DNA from: X23 sp050251575
GTDB lineage: Bacteria > Bacillota > Clostridia > SK-Y3
Reading direction: 5' to 3'
DNA: 12,737 nt
NCBI GenBank assembly: GCA_050251575.1
Contig: JBFWMP010000078.1
Span: 1-12,737, forward strand
Below are positions 1 through 6,675 of this stretch, piece by piece (positions within the stretch are counted from its first letter, which is position 1; every line of letters starts with the position of its first letter). The notes beneath the pieces are model-generated. The model was not told the origin of the DNA, searched no databases, and saw nothing but the letters and a program-made list of their open reading frames with translations. The position numbers and the translations under genes were made by a program.

Positions 1-92
1 TCAGCTGAATTTCCGTAATAGAGCATATCACCTTTCCTAGTTAATGGTTTCCCCTTATACATTAACCCCTGACCAGTTTTTTTCTCAGCCAC
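1..92 (-). CDS. 5' fragment of an unidentified small protein (runs off left edge)
   Basis: Reading leftwards from a GTG at 92-90 gives about 30 codons without a stop, beginning MAEKKTGQGLMYKGKPL and continuing through a 'RKGDMLYYGN' stretch to the window edge. Two in-frame ATGs lie at 101 and 98, but the purine-rich AGAGG at about 102-106 directly abuts them. It sits at a proper distance (9 bases) from the GTG, so I prefer the GTG. The hydrophilic 'YKGKPL-RKGD-YYGN' pattern resembles small conserved clostridial proteins of unknown function that I cannot name. It follows the P-loop/editing-domain gene in the same direction with about 156 bases between, so it may be the last gene of the glutamate mutase operon or have its own promoter. 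The 3' end is missing and no function is assigned. Confidence 0.5.
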   Translation of the reverse strand, partial: MAEKKTGQGLMYKGKPLTRKGDMLYYGNSA

Positions 93-101
93 TATCATCA
101 T

Positions 102-248
102 CCTCTACTCGTTATTTTCATACAAAAGGCATAGTAAATATGTAAGAAAAATATAGTTTAACAGATATTATATCCAAATTATACGCAAGATACACCAAGT
201 TTATCCATTAATAACAATATATCATAAAATCCCAAGGTAGTAAAGAGA
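102..248. other. AT-rich intergenic region
   Basis: This stretch lies between the partial left-edge gene and the P-loop/editing-domain gene. On the minus strand it contains two TATAAT-like boxes near 165-185, but I find no well-spaced -35 partner, so a separate promoter is possible and not shown. No hairpin followed by a T-run, repeat or RNA gene is visible. Confidence 0.4.
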
Positions 249-1175
249 TTAAATAGTCAGCTTATTTAAATCATCCAAATCTGCCCGATATTCTCCTACT
301 AAACCAACTAAATTATATACTTTAGAAATCGGATCATACTTATACTCTTTTAACAAACGAAAATTTTCAATTTCCCCCGAATTCCTGACATGAATCCTTG
401 GTCCGGTACAATGATATTGTTCACAATCTCCGATTCGAATATGATTATCATCGAAATAACAGATATCTATCTCATTCTTAATGTATGTCTGAACCTTCTT
501 TTCAATTTCTGAAATGTCAATATCCGGCTTTTCATTAAACTCCAATACGAAGCCATGCTTGACATCACCATGAAGTCGAGGTTGTATCATACCGTATTCC
601 TGCTCCAATACTTTACTCGTAAGATCTTCTGCCGTGTGAGCCATTTTCCTGTATCTGATTGATCCAAACACTATATCGGCAATATCTTGAGGCTGCGGTC
701 CAAAAACACTCGGACGTGTCACTATTACCTCTTCTCCAATACCTATGAGTATCTCTGCATTTAGATTAAGATACGGATATATAAGATCAAAATGTTCAAT
801 GATAATCCTTTTGTCCTGACTTACTGCTTTTTTTATCGCATCAACTAATAGATGCATCTGTGTAAATGCCGATTCAAATCTAACATCTATATGATAAGTA
901 TGGCTGCTAAAAAAACCTCTATCGATGTTTTTCAGCAAAGGTAAAGGGCGAATGTTAATTCCCTGATCATCATTTGTTAATTCTAATCCGGGAAACATCC
1001 CTCTTATCAATAAGGACTTCCCTGCACCAGCATCACCGATAAAGCCTATAAGCCGGTCCAAAGGGCTCAAATGCCTTTGGGCAAGCTGGTGGCCAAGATT
1101 CAATAATCTTTCCTTCCCTCTGGGTGCAAAATATACAGCATACATTAACGATTCCTGCATTAAAGAAATTGCCAT
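249..1175 (-). CDS. P-loop NTPase with AlaRS second-additional-domain (AlaX-like) C-terminus
   Basis: This is a 308-residue protein. Residues 47-54 (GDAGAGKS) form a Walker A P-loop, and IIIEHFD at 124-130 looks like a Walker B strand. From about residue 170 the sequence follows the alanyl-tRNA synthetase editing fold (tRNA_SAD): 'HTAED' at 180-184 sits where AlaRS has HTATH, and C256...H262 followed by NSGEI sits where AlaRS has its C-x3-H and TGEI motif. One histidine of the HxxxH zinc motif is therefore Asp, and the Cys-His spacing is longer, so zinc binding may be altered or lost. The family is known in Clostridia as 'alanine-tRNA synthetase second additional domain' proteins. To my knowledge its function is not established. 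The ATG at 1175 has an ideal AAGGAGG seven bases upstream. It follows mal by 104 bases in the same direction, which links it to the glutamate mutase operon. Clearance of a mischarged tRNA or an acyl adduct is only a guess. Confidence 0.8.
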   Translation of the reverse strand: MAISLMQESLMYAVYFAPRGKERLLNLGHQLAQRHLSPLDRLIGFIGDAGAGKSLLIRGMFPGLELTNDDQGINIRPLPLLKNIDRGFFSSHTYHIDVRFESAFTQMHLLVDAIKKAVSQDKRIIIEHFDLIYPYLNLNAEILIGIGEEVIVTRPSVFGPQPQDIADIVFGSIRYRKMAHTAEDLTSKVLEQEYGMIQPRLHGDVKHGFVLEFNEKPDIDISEIEKKVQTYIKNEIDICYFDDNHIRIGDCEQYHCTGPRIHVRNSGEIENFRLLKEYKYDPISKVYNLVGLVGEYRADLDDLNKLTI

Positions 1176-1192
1176 GTGAAAACCTCCTTAAT

Positions 1193-1227
1193 AGTGGGCA
1201 GTGGGGAGTGAGGAGTGGATAGTGGAA
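1193..1227. repeat. Heptanucleotide repeat array, AGTGGNN x5
   Basis: Five consecutive seven-base units on the plus strand: agtgggc, agtgggg, agtgagg, agtggat, agtggaa. The array lies just upstream of the ribosome binding site (1183-1189) of the P-loop/editing-domain gene. The segment cagtggggagtg (1199-1210) is a perfect 12-base inverted match to 1290-1301 in the second array. Confidence 0.85.
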
Positions 1228-1279
1228 AAATCTTTTACTAAATAACAATTGAACGATAAAATAGAATATACAACCCTAG

Positions 1280-2548
1280 CTATATTCCCCACTCCCCACT
1301 GTTCACTTTCCACTGTTTCAAGGTCAATATTCTTTGCATCTCATTATATGCGATCATGAATCCCTCATCTACGCCCATGCCTGGCTTTGCAAGTATTTGA
1401 TCCGGCTGTGCTGCCATAGCTATATGCACACAAACCTGTGCCGAACGATCAGTTTCATTGCAAGTTCCACCTTGATATGCTCCTACTCCCTTTTTCTTGC
1501 AATATAATACAGCTTCAACAGTATTATTGATTCCACCCAGATCAGGTGTTTTTATTTGTATCATATGTCCCGCTCGATTATCAGCAAAATACTTGATATC
1601 CTCTAACGTGTTGCACCACTCATCTGCAACAATTTGAATATTAATATTATTTTCATCTATTAACCGGGTTAACTCTTTTAATGCAAGCATTTGTCCTTCT
1701 CTTTCCTCTACATCTATCGGTCCTTCAATCCTCAGCCGCAAAGGGTAGGCAGCTTGTTCAAGCTGCTTGAAATAATCTATCATTTTATTATAATCGTTAT
1801 CAAAGGCAATTCCAATAGTACCATAAACATCAATATGCAGTACAGGCTGATAATTATCGTCAGGCTTTAATGCGCCTACTCTATCTCTTAGCCATTTTAC
1901 ATACTCAAATAATAATTCACCATTCTCCCCTAGTTTTGTTTTAACATTATTAATAAGACCATGCGGTAATACATCTGCTCTTTTTATAATCATTTTATCC
2001 ACATTAGTGTATCGTTCATCTCCAGATTGCGTAAAGATAGGAATCCCATTTTTCGAGACCTCGGTACCATACTCTTGTGCAACTACTTGTGTCATAAGTT
2101 TTCTTTTACTTTTTGCAACTGCATCTAATATAGCCTGAGTGATACCATATCGAAGTGCCGTGTGAATTTGCCTGCCTGTGTCAGGATTAATAAATTTATC
2201 AATCTCCTGAGCTAACTCCTTAAAACTATTCAATTCTCTGCCTTTTAATATCGGGACAACATGCTTATTAATAACAGGTATAAAATCTTCTGCTAAAAAC
2301 AATGGATCTCTTCCTCCTGCCCCCGAATATTGTACCGCAGCGCAATCTCCATAAGCAACCTGTCCATCCTCTAATATAAGCATTATGGAAATAGATTCTC
2401 CAGCCTGTCTCACTGCCGTAAACCCTTCAGTAATCGGCATTCCTTTATAAGTAGCCCCATCGGGAACTGCGTTGCCCTTAATCGCCCTCTGATCATCAAA
2501 GAAAAAACCTGTTCTGCCCTTTGAGCATATCACATCTTTTATTTTCAT
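1280..2548 (-). CDS. mal: Methylaspartate ammonia-lyase (3-methylaspartase)
   Basis: The enzyme deaminates (2S,3S)-3-methylaspartate to mesaconate and ammonia (EC 4.3.1.2), the second step of the methylaspartate route of glutamate fermentation. It belongs to the enolase superfamily and acts in the cytoplasm. The protein is 422 aa and aligns with the C. tetanomorphum enzyme throughout with a constant offset of two. Catalytic His194 and Lys331 correspond to H196 (VLPHGLIN) and K333 (QIKTPDLGG). The metal ligands are D240, E275 and D309, and Q174 and Q331 are kept. I use the ATG at 2548, with AGGAG at 2556-2560. A TTG at 2569 would add seven residues but would place that ribosome binding site inside the gene. 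The C-terminus is odd: after RILTL the last dozen residues (KQWKVNSGEWGI) are encoded by a heptad repeat array. It follows glmE by 72 bases. Confidence 0.97.
   Translation of the reverse strand: MKIKDVICSKGRTGFFFDDQRAIKGNAVPDGATYKGMPITEGFTAVRQAGESISIMLILEDGQVAYGDCAAVQYSGAGGRDPLFLAEDFIPVINKHVVPILKGRELNSFKELAQEIDKFINPDTGRQIHTALRYGITQAILDAVAKSKRKLMTQVVAQEYGTEVSKNGIPIFTQSGDERYTNVDKMIIKRADVLPHGLINNVKTKLGENGELLFEYVKWLRDRVGALKPDDNYQPVLHIDVYGTIGIAFDNDYNKMIDYFKQLEQAAYPLRLRIEGPIDVEEREGQMLALKELTRLIDENNINIQIVADEWCNTLEDIKYFADNRAGHMIQIKTPDLGGINNTVEAVLYCKKKGVGAYQGGTCNETDRSAQVCVHIAMAAQPDQILAKPGMGVDEGFMIAYNEMQRILTLKQWKVNSGEWGI
1287..1314. repeat. Heptanucleotide repeat array, inverted copy (NNCCACT-type x4)
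   Basis: Four seven-base units read on the plus strand (ccccact, ccccact, gttcact, ttccact) are the reverse complement of the AGTGG-type units at 1193-1227. The two arrays face each other across about 60 bases and could form a 12-bp stem (1199-1210 with 1290-1301). This array lies inside the reading frame of mal and encodes its last residues. Confidence 0.85.
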
Positions 2549-2585
2549 AACACATCTCCTATCTATCAAGATCTATATACTGTAT

Positions 2586-2613
2586 AGCTTGGAGCTTGGA
2601 GCTCGGAGCTTGG
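2586..2613. repeat. Heptanucleotide repeat array, AGCTYGG x4
   Basis: Four perfect-phase units on the plus strand: agcttgg, agcttgg, agctcgg, agcttgg. The array lies between the glmE stop (2621) and the mal start (2548). It is nearly identical to the array at 4093-4120 before glmE. In the mRNA sense it reads as CCAAGCT/CCGAGCT units and so contains several CUCC segments. Confidence 0.9.
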
Positions 2614-2620
2614 CGCATTG

Positions 2621-4072
2621 CTATCTTGGTCTTCCTACCAACCTTCCTTTTCCAATTGCATAGATATCATCAATCACCATTTGAAAACTGACATCTCTTT
2701 TCTCATATCGTGCTCTTTCTTCTATCTTCCTTTTATGAAATTCTATAACATCTTTATCAAAAGGAAGATTTCCGTAATCCAACAAACGTACTGCTCCGTC
2801 ATTATCTCTTGCAGGTAATATTTTGCCTAAATTATGTTTACTAGGTGCAAAGGGTACATCAATCACACCTGATTCAAACGCTCTGAGAACACCTGCTGTT
2901 ATATCTCCTTCTCCTAACTCAAACATTCTATCGACAATACTACGGGTTTCTATCTTAATCATGTTCATTTCATCTTCCAGTTCATGAGTAAGCGGCATCT
3001 TTTGATCAGCCAGCATAGTTACCAATTGCTTGGTAGTTTTCAAGCCATCTGCATTCGCTTCTTTAGTAGGTATTCCCATCGCTTCGTGCGGAGTTTTTAC
3101 AATCACTTTAGTTGCGCCAGCAAGTGCAGCAGCAGCAGCTCCCCAAGAAATTACACCGAAAGCTTTTGCTTCATCCTGAGGGAACCCTCCCATCCACTGA
3201 TGCAGCACGGTAGTAACTATTACATCATTATATCCATATTTCTTCAAATACTCTTCTGTTAAAACTTCTAACGTGCGTATTGCAGCTACATCCTGCAGCA
3301 GATTCCCGCACTGTCCATACCCAACAGTAATATTTTTCACGCCTTGTTCCGCTGCCATTAAACTTTCTGTTATAGCAATCGAATGCGAAATACAGGGAGG
3401 TACCAGCGTACCGGTTAATGGTCCGAAAGGCTCCCGGTTGATTGATATTCCTGCTTCCTCATATAACCCTGTTAATCTGTCCACATACTGCCAATCACAA
3501 ATAGTCTTTTCAAGCGAAACATTTTTTGCATAAGGAATATTATAAGAAATACCCCCGCCCTCATAGGCTGTAAATCCTCCCGCTATTGTTATTTCTGCAA
3601 GCAGCCTTGCATCAGGAGTACCATGACGCACCTGCACCGGAACATTTACAGACTCATTGACCTTTCTGCATATCTCAATGCCATGATTTACTGCCGGAAA
3701 ACCATTAAGAAGAGATCTGCATGCAGTTCTACTTTCAACAATCCCATTCTCAGCTTCTTGATATCGGTTCTGCCTTGTATAGCTGTCAATAGTAGTAGGA
3801 AGCAAATCTGCCTCTCCCTTAGTCTCCAGATATTGCAGCAACTGAATATGCTCATTTGCCAACGCAACCCCTGCACGAGGTTGAATAAGTGTCTCCCCGT
3901 TTTCTTTTGCCTTCTTAAGCTTATAAGAAAACACCTTCTTGGACGGTATTTTTTTATGATAATCTACAGTATCATTAAATCTTACATCTTTTCCGGTAGG
4001 CCACTGCTGTAAAACCTCTTGTTGTATTTGTTTAAATATCCCTTCGTCTAGTTTTTTATTTTTTAGATTCAT
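2621..4072 (-). CDS. glmE: Glutamate mutase (methylaspartate mutase) epsilon subunit
   Basis: This is the catalytic TIM-barrel subunit of coenzyme B12-dependent glutamate mutase (EC 5.4.99.1), which with GlmS rearranges L-glutamate to (2S,3S)-3-methylaspartate by a radical mechanism. From the ATG at 4072 (MNLKNKK) the protein is 483 aa, the same length as C. cochlearium GlmE, whose start MELKNKK aligns directly. The substrate 'arginine claw' is at identical positions: R66 (QPRAGVAL), R100 (SYTRQNRY) and R149 (VRHGTPD). Catalytic E171 lies in EGGGISYN. Other family stretches are REPFGPLTGTLVPP and HQWMGGFPQDEAKAFG. An in-frame ATG at 4090 would add six residues and lies upstream of the ribosome binding site GGAG (4081-4084), so I reject it. 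The gene follows glmL by 118 bases containing a heptad repeat array, and its own GGAG can pair with a repeat unit. Confidence 0.97.
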   Translation of the reverse strand: MNLKNKKLDEGIFKQIQQEVLQQWPTGKDVRFNDTVDYHKKIPSKKVFSYKLKKAKENGETLIQPRAGVALANEHIQLLQYLETKGEADLLPTTIDSYTRQNRYQEAENGIVESRTACRSLLNGFPAVNHGIEICRKVNESVNVPVQVRHGTPDARLLAEITIAGGFTAYEGGGISYNIPYAKNVSLEKTICDWQYVDRLTGLYEEAGISINREPFGPLTGTLVPPCISHSIAITESLMAAEQGVKNITVGYGQCGNLLQDVAAIRTLEVLTEEYLKKYGYNDVIVTTVLHQWMGGFPQDEAKAFGVISWGAAAAALAGATKVIVKTPHEAMGIPTKEANADGLKTTKQLVTMLADQKMPLTHELEDEMNMIKIETRSIVDRMFELGEGDITAGVLRAFESGVIDVPFAPSKHNLGKILPARDNDGAVRLLDYGNLPFDKDVIEFHKRKIEERARYEKRDVSFQMVIDDIYAIGKGRLVGRPR

Positions 4073-4080
4073 AATATCAG

Positions 4081-4101
4081 CTCCAATCATTCAGCTTGGA
4101 G
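4081..4101 (-). promoter_or_regulatory. Possible hairpin covering the glmE ribosome binding site
   Basis: In the mRNA sense the sequence reads CTCCAA, nine bases, TTGGAG, a perfect six-base inverted repeat (4096-4101 with 4081-4086). The 3' arm contains the GGAG ribosome binding site of glmE, eight bases before the ATG at 4072. The 5' arm is part of the first heptad repeat unit. A six-pair stem is weak on its own, and any regulatory effect is inferred. Confidence 0.35.
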
Positions 4102-4120
4102 TTCGGAGCTCGGAGCTTGG
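4093..4120. repeat. Heptanucleotide repeat array, AGYTYGG x4
   Basis: Four in-phase seven-base units on the plus strand: agcttgg, agttcgg, agctcgg, agcttgg. The array sits about 20 bases upstream of the glmE start and matches the array at 2586-2613. The following bases to about 4160 (tcagaac, tatgaac, tcacatt) hint at a further degenerate seven-base period. The rest of the glmL-glmE gap shows no gene or terminator. Confidence 0.9.
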
Positions 4121-4190
4121 AGAACTAACCACTACCTCCAATTCAGAACTATGAACTCACATTATACTTCTTGCATCTAATTAAAGACCA

Positions 4191-5576
4191 TTACAGCTCG
4201 TGTAATTCTTTTTTCATGATTCTGACAGCTATTTCGGGATAGTGCTCACTTAACAATCCCATGGCAGCCAGGATATACCTCTTATCCAGTAAAAGATCTG
4301 CCTTCTGTGGTTTTAAGACAGCCGCATCAATATCATTAAAAAGTGTTTGTTTTAGTATTCCGGCAGGATTGCCGCTGTTCACTATCGGGCCTCCTGTTCC
4401 AACTACTGTATTCAAGGCTGTCAAATCTTTTCCGCTCTGCAAATAGGTAACCCCAAAAGGAGTATATGCTGTTTCTATCTTGCCCGCATGTCTTTCTACT
4501 GCATGCTTTGCTGCCAACGCTGCGAAGGAATAATCAATGCGAGCAGCTTCTTCATTTTGATCAGGCAGCATTTCAGGCAAACGAGTGATTTCTTCAATAT
4601 AGCTTGTTATAGCAGCAGTATTTAGTCCTGAATATTCCTCAACTGCTTTTATACTTACAGCTTCTGTCAACGCCGATGCACTATACCGAACACCTAGGTC
4701 TCCTTCTACTGTTCTTTTTGAAAAAGGCTCCGGGAGACCCTTCATAATAACTCCCGGACGTGTAGGCTCACCATCGGCAATAGAATGGACATCAGTAGTA
4801 GCACCACCTACATCAATAACCATCAAGTCCCCAATACCTTTTTCGCAACCGGAACCAACCGACAGTTTATATGCCGCATTCAATACTGCTAAAGGAGTAG
4901 GCATTAATATTCCCTCAATCAGACTTTGTGCCTTTGAAAGCCCCTTTGCTTGAATTATTCTTTCTAAAAATATCTCTCTTATTACTGCTCTTGCAGGTTC
5001 AATATTTAATACATAAAATTCTGGCATTACATTTTCACAAATTCTTACCTGTTTACCTGAGCTTTTTATCATTCCTGCTGCCTGTTGGGCAACTGACTTA
5101 TTACCTGCCACTACAACCGAAAAGCTTCCTTGCATGTCAGAGATTGATTTCGCATTATGCAAAATCACATTTTTATTACCTCCATCAGTACCTCCTGTAA
5201 GGAGTATGATATCAGGTTTAAGCCTATCAATCTCCTGAATCTCATCAGTATTCAACTCATATGAGTAAACCTTCAATACCTTTGCCCCCGCACTCAATGC
5301 CGCTCTTTTTGCTGCTTCTGCCGTCAAGTCCGGCACCAAACCTATGGCAATAATTTTAAGACCTCCTGCAGCACTACTGCAGGCAAATCGGGATACAAAT
5401 TCCAATCTGCCTGTTTGAGCCCACAGCGTATTAATAGCTTTTTCAAGCCCCTCATTGATATCAGTTTGGACAGTAGTAAATGCTTTTGCCGTTCCAAGAA
5501 TTGACTCGCTGTCAATATCTACTGCCGTAACCTTAGTATACGTACTTCCAAAATCAATTAACAGAATTGCCTGCAT
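4191..5576 (-). CDS. glmL: Glutamate mutase accessory protein GlmL (MutL), actin-like ATPase
   Basis: This cytoplasmic protein of the MutL/GlmL family is regularly encoded between the two subunits of glutamate mutase. The family has the actin/Hsp70/hexokinase ATPase fold and resembles reactivating chaperones of B12 enzymes, though its exact role is not settled. From the ATG at 5576 the protein is 461 aa. It shows phosphate-1 (DFGSTYTK, residues 8-15), a glycine-rich LLTGGTDGGN segment (126-134) and phosphate-2 (DVGGATTD, about 255-262). The frame stays open to a possible start at 5612, but the family begins right at the first beta strand (MQAILLIDFG). A GGGAG lies nine bases before the 5576 ATG, inside glmS. 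The gene overlaps the glmS 3' end by 23 bases, which suggests translational coupling. Confidence 0.95.
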   Translation of the reverse strand: MQAILLIDFGSTYTKVTAVDIDSESILGTAKAFTTVQTDINEGLEKAINTLWAQTGRLEFVSRFACSSAAGGLKIIAIGLVPDLTAEAAKRAALSAGAKVLKVYSYELNTDEIQEIDRLKPDIILLTGGTDGGNKNVILHNAKSISDMQGSFSVVVAGNKSVAQQAAGMIKSSGKQVRICENVMPEFYVLNIEPARAVIREIFLERIIQAKGLSKAQSLIEGILMPTPLAVLNAAYKLSVGSGCEKGIGDLMVIDVGGATTDVHSIADGEPTRPGVIMKGLPEPFSKRTVEGDLGVRYSASALTEAVSIKAVEEYSGLNTAAITSYIEEITRLPEMLPDQNEEAARIDYSFAALAAKHAVERHAGKIETAYTPFGVTYLQSGKDLTALNTVVGTGGPIVNSGNPAGILKQTLFNDIDAAVLKPQKADLLLDKRYILAAMGLLSEHYPEIAVRIMKKELHEL

Positions 5577-5991
5577 CTGCCTCAACTCCCAAGTCTTCTT
5601 TAAGATCCGCAATTGTTATTTCAGGCAGCGTACCTGGAGCATAAACTCGATAAAACCCCATTTCTTTGAATTTTTTCTCCACTTCTTCAAATGGTGTTTT
5701 TCCTACTACAAGATTACCTCCCACATAAAGAGGAACATCTTCCAAACCTGCTTCATCGCATTTCTGTCGTAGACCACGACAGTCTATTTCTCCATGTCCA
5801 TACAGGGAGGATACTAAAATCGCGTCTGCTGCCGTTTCTACCGCTGCTTTAATATATTCTTCCTGGGATACCATGACGCCTAGATTAACGATATTAAATC
5901 CATTTTGCTTAAAGGCATATTCTAAAATCCTATTGCCTATGGCATGTACGTCCGCACCTATAACGCCAATCACTAGTGTCTTTTTATTCAA
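5554..5991 (-). CDS. glmS: Glutamate mutase sigma subunit (B12-binding)
   Basis: This is the small coenzyme B12-binding subunit of glutamate mutase. It binds cobalamin base-off/His-on through the DxHxxG motif, here D14-V-H16-A-I-G19, followed by SSLYGHGEIDCRG and VGGNLVVGK, which are typical of the Rossmann-like fold. I choose the TTG at 5991 as start, giving 145 aa (C. cochlearium GlmS has 137). With it, D14, H16 and G19 have exactly the C. cochlearium numbering and the N-terminus MNKKTLVIG matches MEKKTIVLG. An AAGGTGG lies a few bases upstream. The frame is open to an ATG at 6075, but the promoter (6047-6075) lies over that extension. The extra C-terminal residues come from the stretch overlapping glmL. 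It is the first gene of the operon. Confidence 0.95.
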   Translation of the reverse strand: MNKKTLVIGVIGADVHAIGNRILEYAFKQNGFNIVNLGVMVSQEEYIKAAVETAADAILVSSLYGHGEIDCRGLRQKCDEAGLEDVPLYVGGNLVVGKTPFEEVEKKFKEMGFYRVYAPGTLPEITIADLKEDLGVEADAGNSVN

Positions 5992-6046
5992 TGTCACCAC
6001 CACCTTGTATACATATCGATACTTTAAATTATATCTTCCTGCTTTT

Positions 6047-6075
6047 ATTATCTTACCCTTTTGTAGACATTTCAA
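6047..6075 (-). promoter_or_regulatory. Sigma-A type promoter for the glmS-glmL-glmE-mal operon
   Basis: On the minus strand TTGAAA (6075-6070) is followed after 17 bases by GATAAT (6052-6047), a near-consensus promoter. The predicted transcript start near 6040 gives a leader of about 50 bases before the TTG start of glmS. No B12 riboswitch fits in so short a leader. Confidence 0.7.
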
Positions 6076-6162
6076 TAGATTCCAAAAATATACTTAAATT
6101 TCACTATGCAGCGATACCTGTATACATTAAGTAAAGAATACAACTTACCAGAATATTTAATA

Positions 6163-6190
6163 TTGAATAAATGCTTTCGCTAAAGATAAT
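6163..6190 (+). promoter_or_regulatory. Promoter for the YggT-family gene
   Basis: TTGAAT (6163-6168) and GATAAT (6185-6190) are separated by 16 bases. A transcript starting near 6197 would have a leader of about 30 bases to the ATG at 6227. It is divergent from the glmS promoter, about 90 bases away. The bases between the two promoters show no other structure. Confidence 0.55.
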
Positions 6191-6226
6191 ACTAGTAATA
6201 CCAATTATATAAATGTAGGTGTACAA

Positions 6227-6646
6227 ATGGAAAATAAAAAAGATTTGAATGAACAAAATAACGAATCAAGTACTGCTTCACAAGAAGCTTATTCCGTAAG
6301 GAACAACACTGGTGCTGCCTCTTATGAGGAAGAACACTGGCATATACAAACCCGTAATATTATTTACTATATTTTAAGCGTTATAGAAGCATTATTAGTA
6401 TTCCGTCTGTTATTTAAATTACTTGGTGCAAATGCAAACAATGGATTTGTTTCATTAATTTATTCACTCACACAAATTCTTACCGCGCCATTTTCAGGAA
6501 TCTTTCAGACAGGTGTAACCAATACTGATGGAACTCAATTTGTTTTTGAACCAGCTGTTATTATTGCTATGATTGTATATGCTATTATTGCTCGCGGTCT
6601 TGCAAGCTTAACCAAACTGAAAACTTCCGGGAATGCACGCAAATAG
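6227..6646 (+). CDS. YggT-family integral membrane protein
   Basis: This 139-aa protein has a hydrophilic, Asn/Ser/Glu-rich N-terminal tail (residues 1-42) and then two hydrophobic segments, about 45-67 (IIYYILSVIEALLVFRLLF) and 110-128 (PAVIIAMIVYAIIARGL). The sequence between them (KLLGANANNGFVSLIY, LTQILTAPFSGIF) is the hallmark of the YggT family, with its PF/GIF motif after the first helix. The family is widespread in bacteria and has been connected with cell division and osmotic protection, but no biochemical role is established. The ATG at 6227 has AGGTG five bases upstream. It is the only confident plus-strand gene here and is divergent from the glutamate mutase operon. The long polar N-terminal tail is an addition to the core domain. 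Confidence 0.88.
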   Translation: MENKKDLNEQNNESSTASQEAYSVRNNTGAASYEEEHWHIQTRNIIYYILSVIEALLVFRLLFKLLGANANNGFVSLIYSLTQILTAPFSGIFQTGVTNTDGTQFVFEPAVIIAMIVYAIIARGLASLTKLKTSGNARK

Positions 6647-6675
6647 ACGGACACACATCGGAAATACAGTTTAAC

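Noticed and set aside
1033..1248. A 71-codon minus-strand frame over the start of the P-loop gene
   Set aside because: It overlaps the recognisable P-loop coding region in another frame and starts in the heptad repeat; no independent support.
1193..1314. CRISPR-like array
   Set aside because: The units are seven bases long and directly adjacent with no spacers; these are tandem heptads.
2618..4012. Several plus-strand open frames opposite glmE
   Set aside because: They are shadows of the glmE coding strand. The minus-strand protein is recognisable along its whole length with active-site residues in place.
5992..6226. A cobalamin riboswitch before the B12-dependent glutamate mutase operon
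   Set aside because: The leader from the predicted transcript start to glmS is only about 50 bases and AT-rich, and no B12-box-like sequence is present on either strand up to the YggT start.
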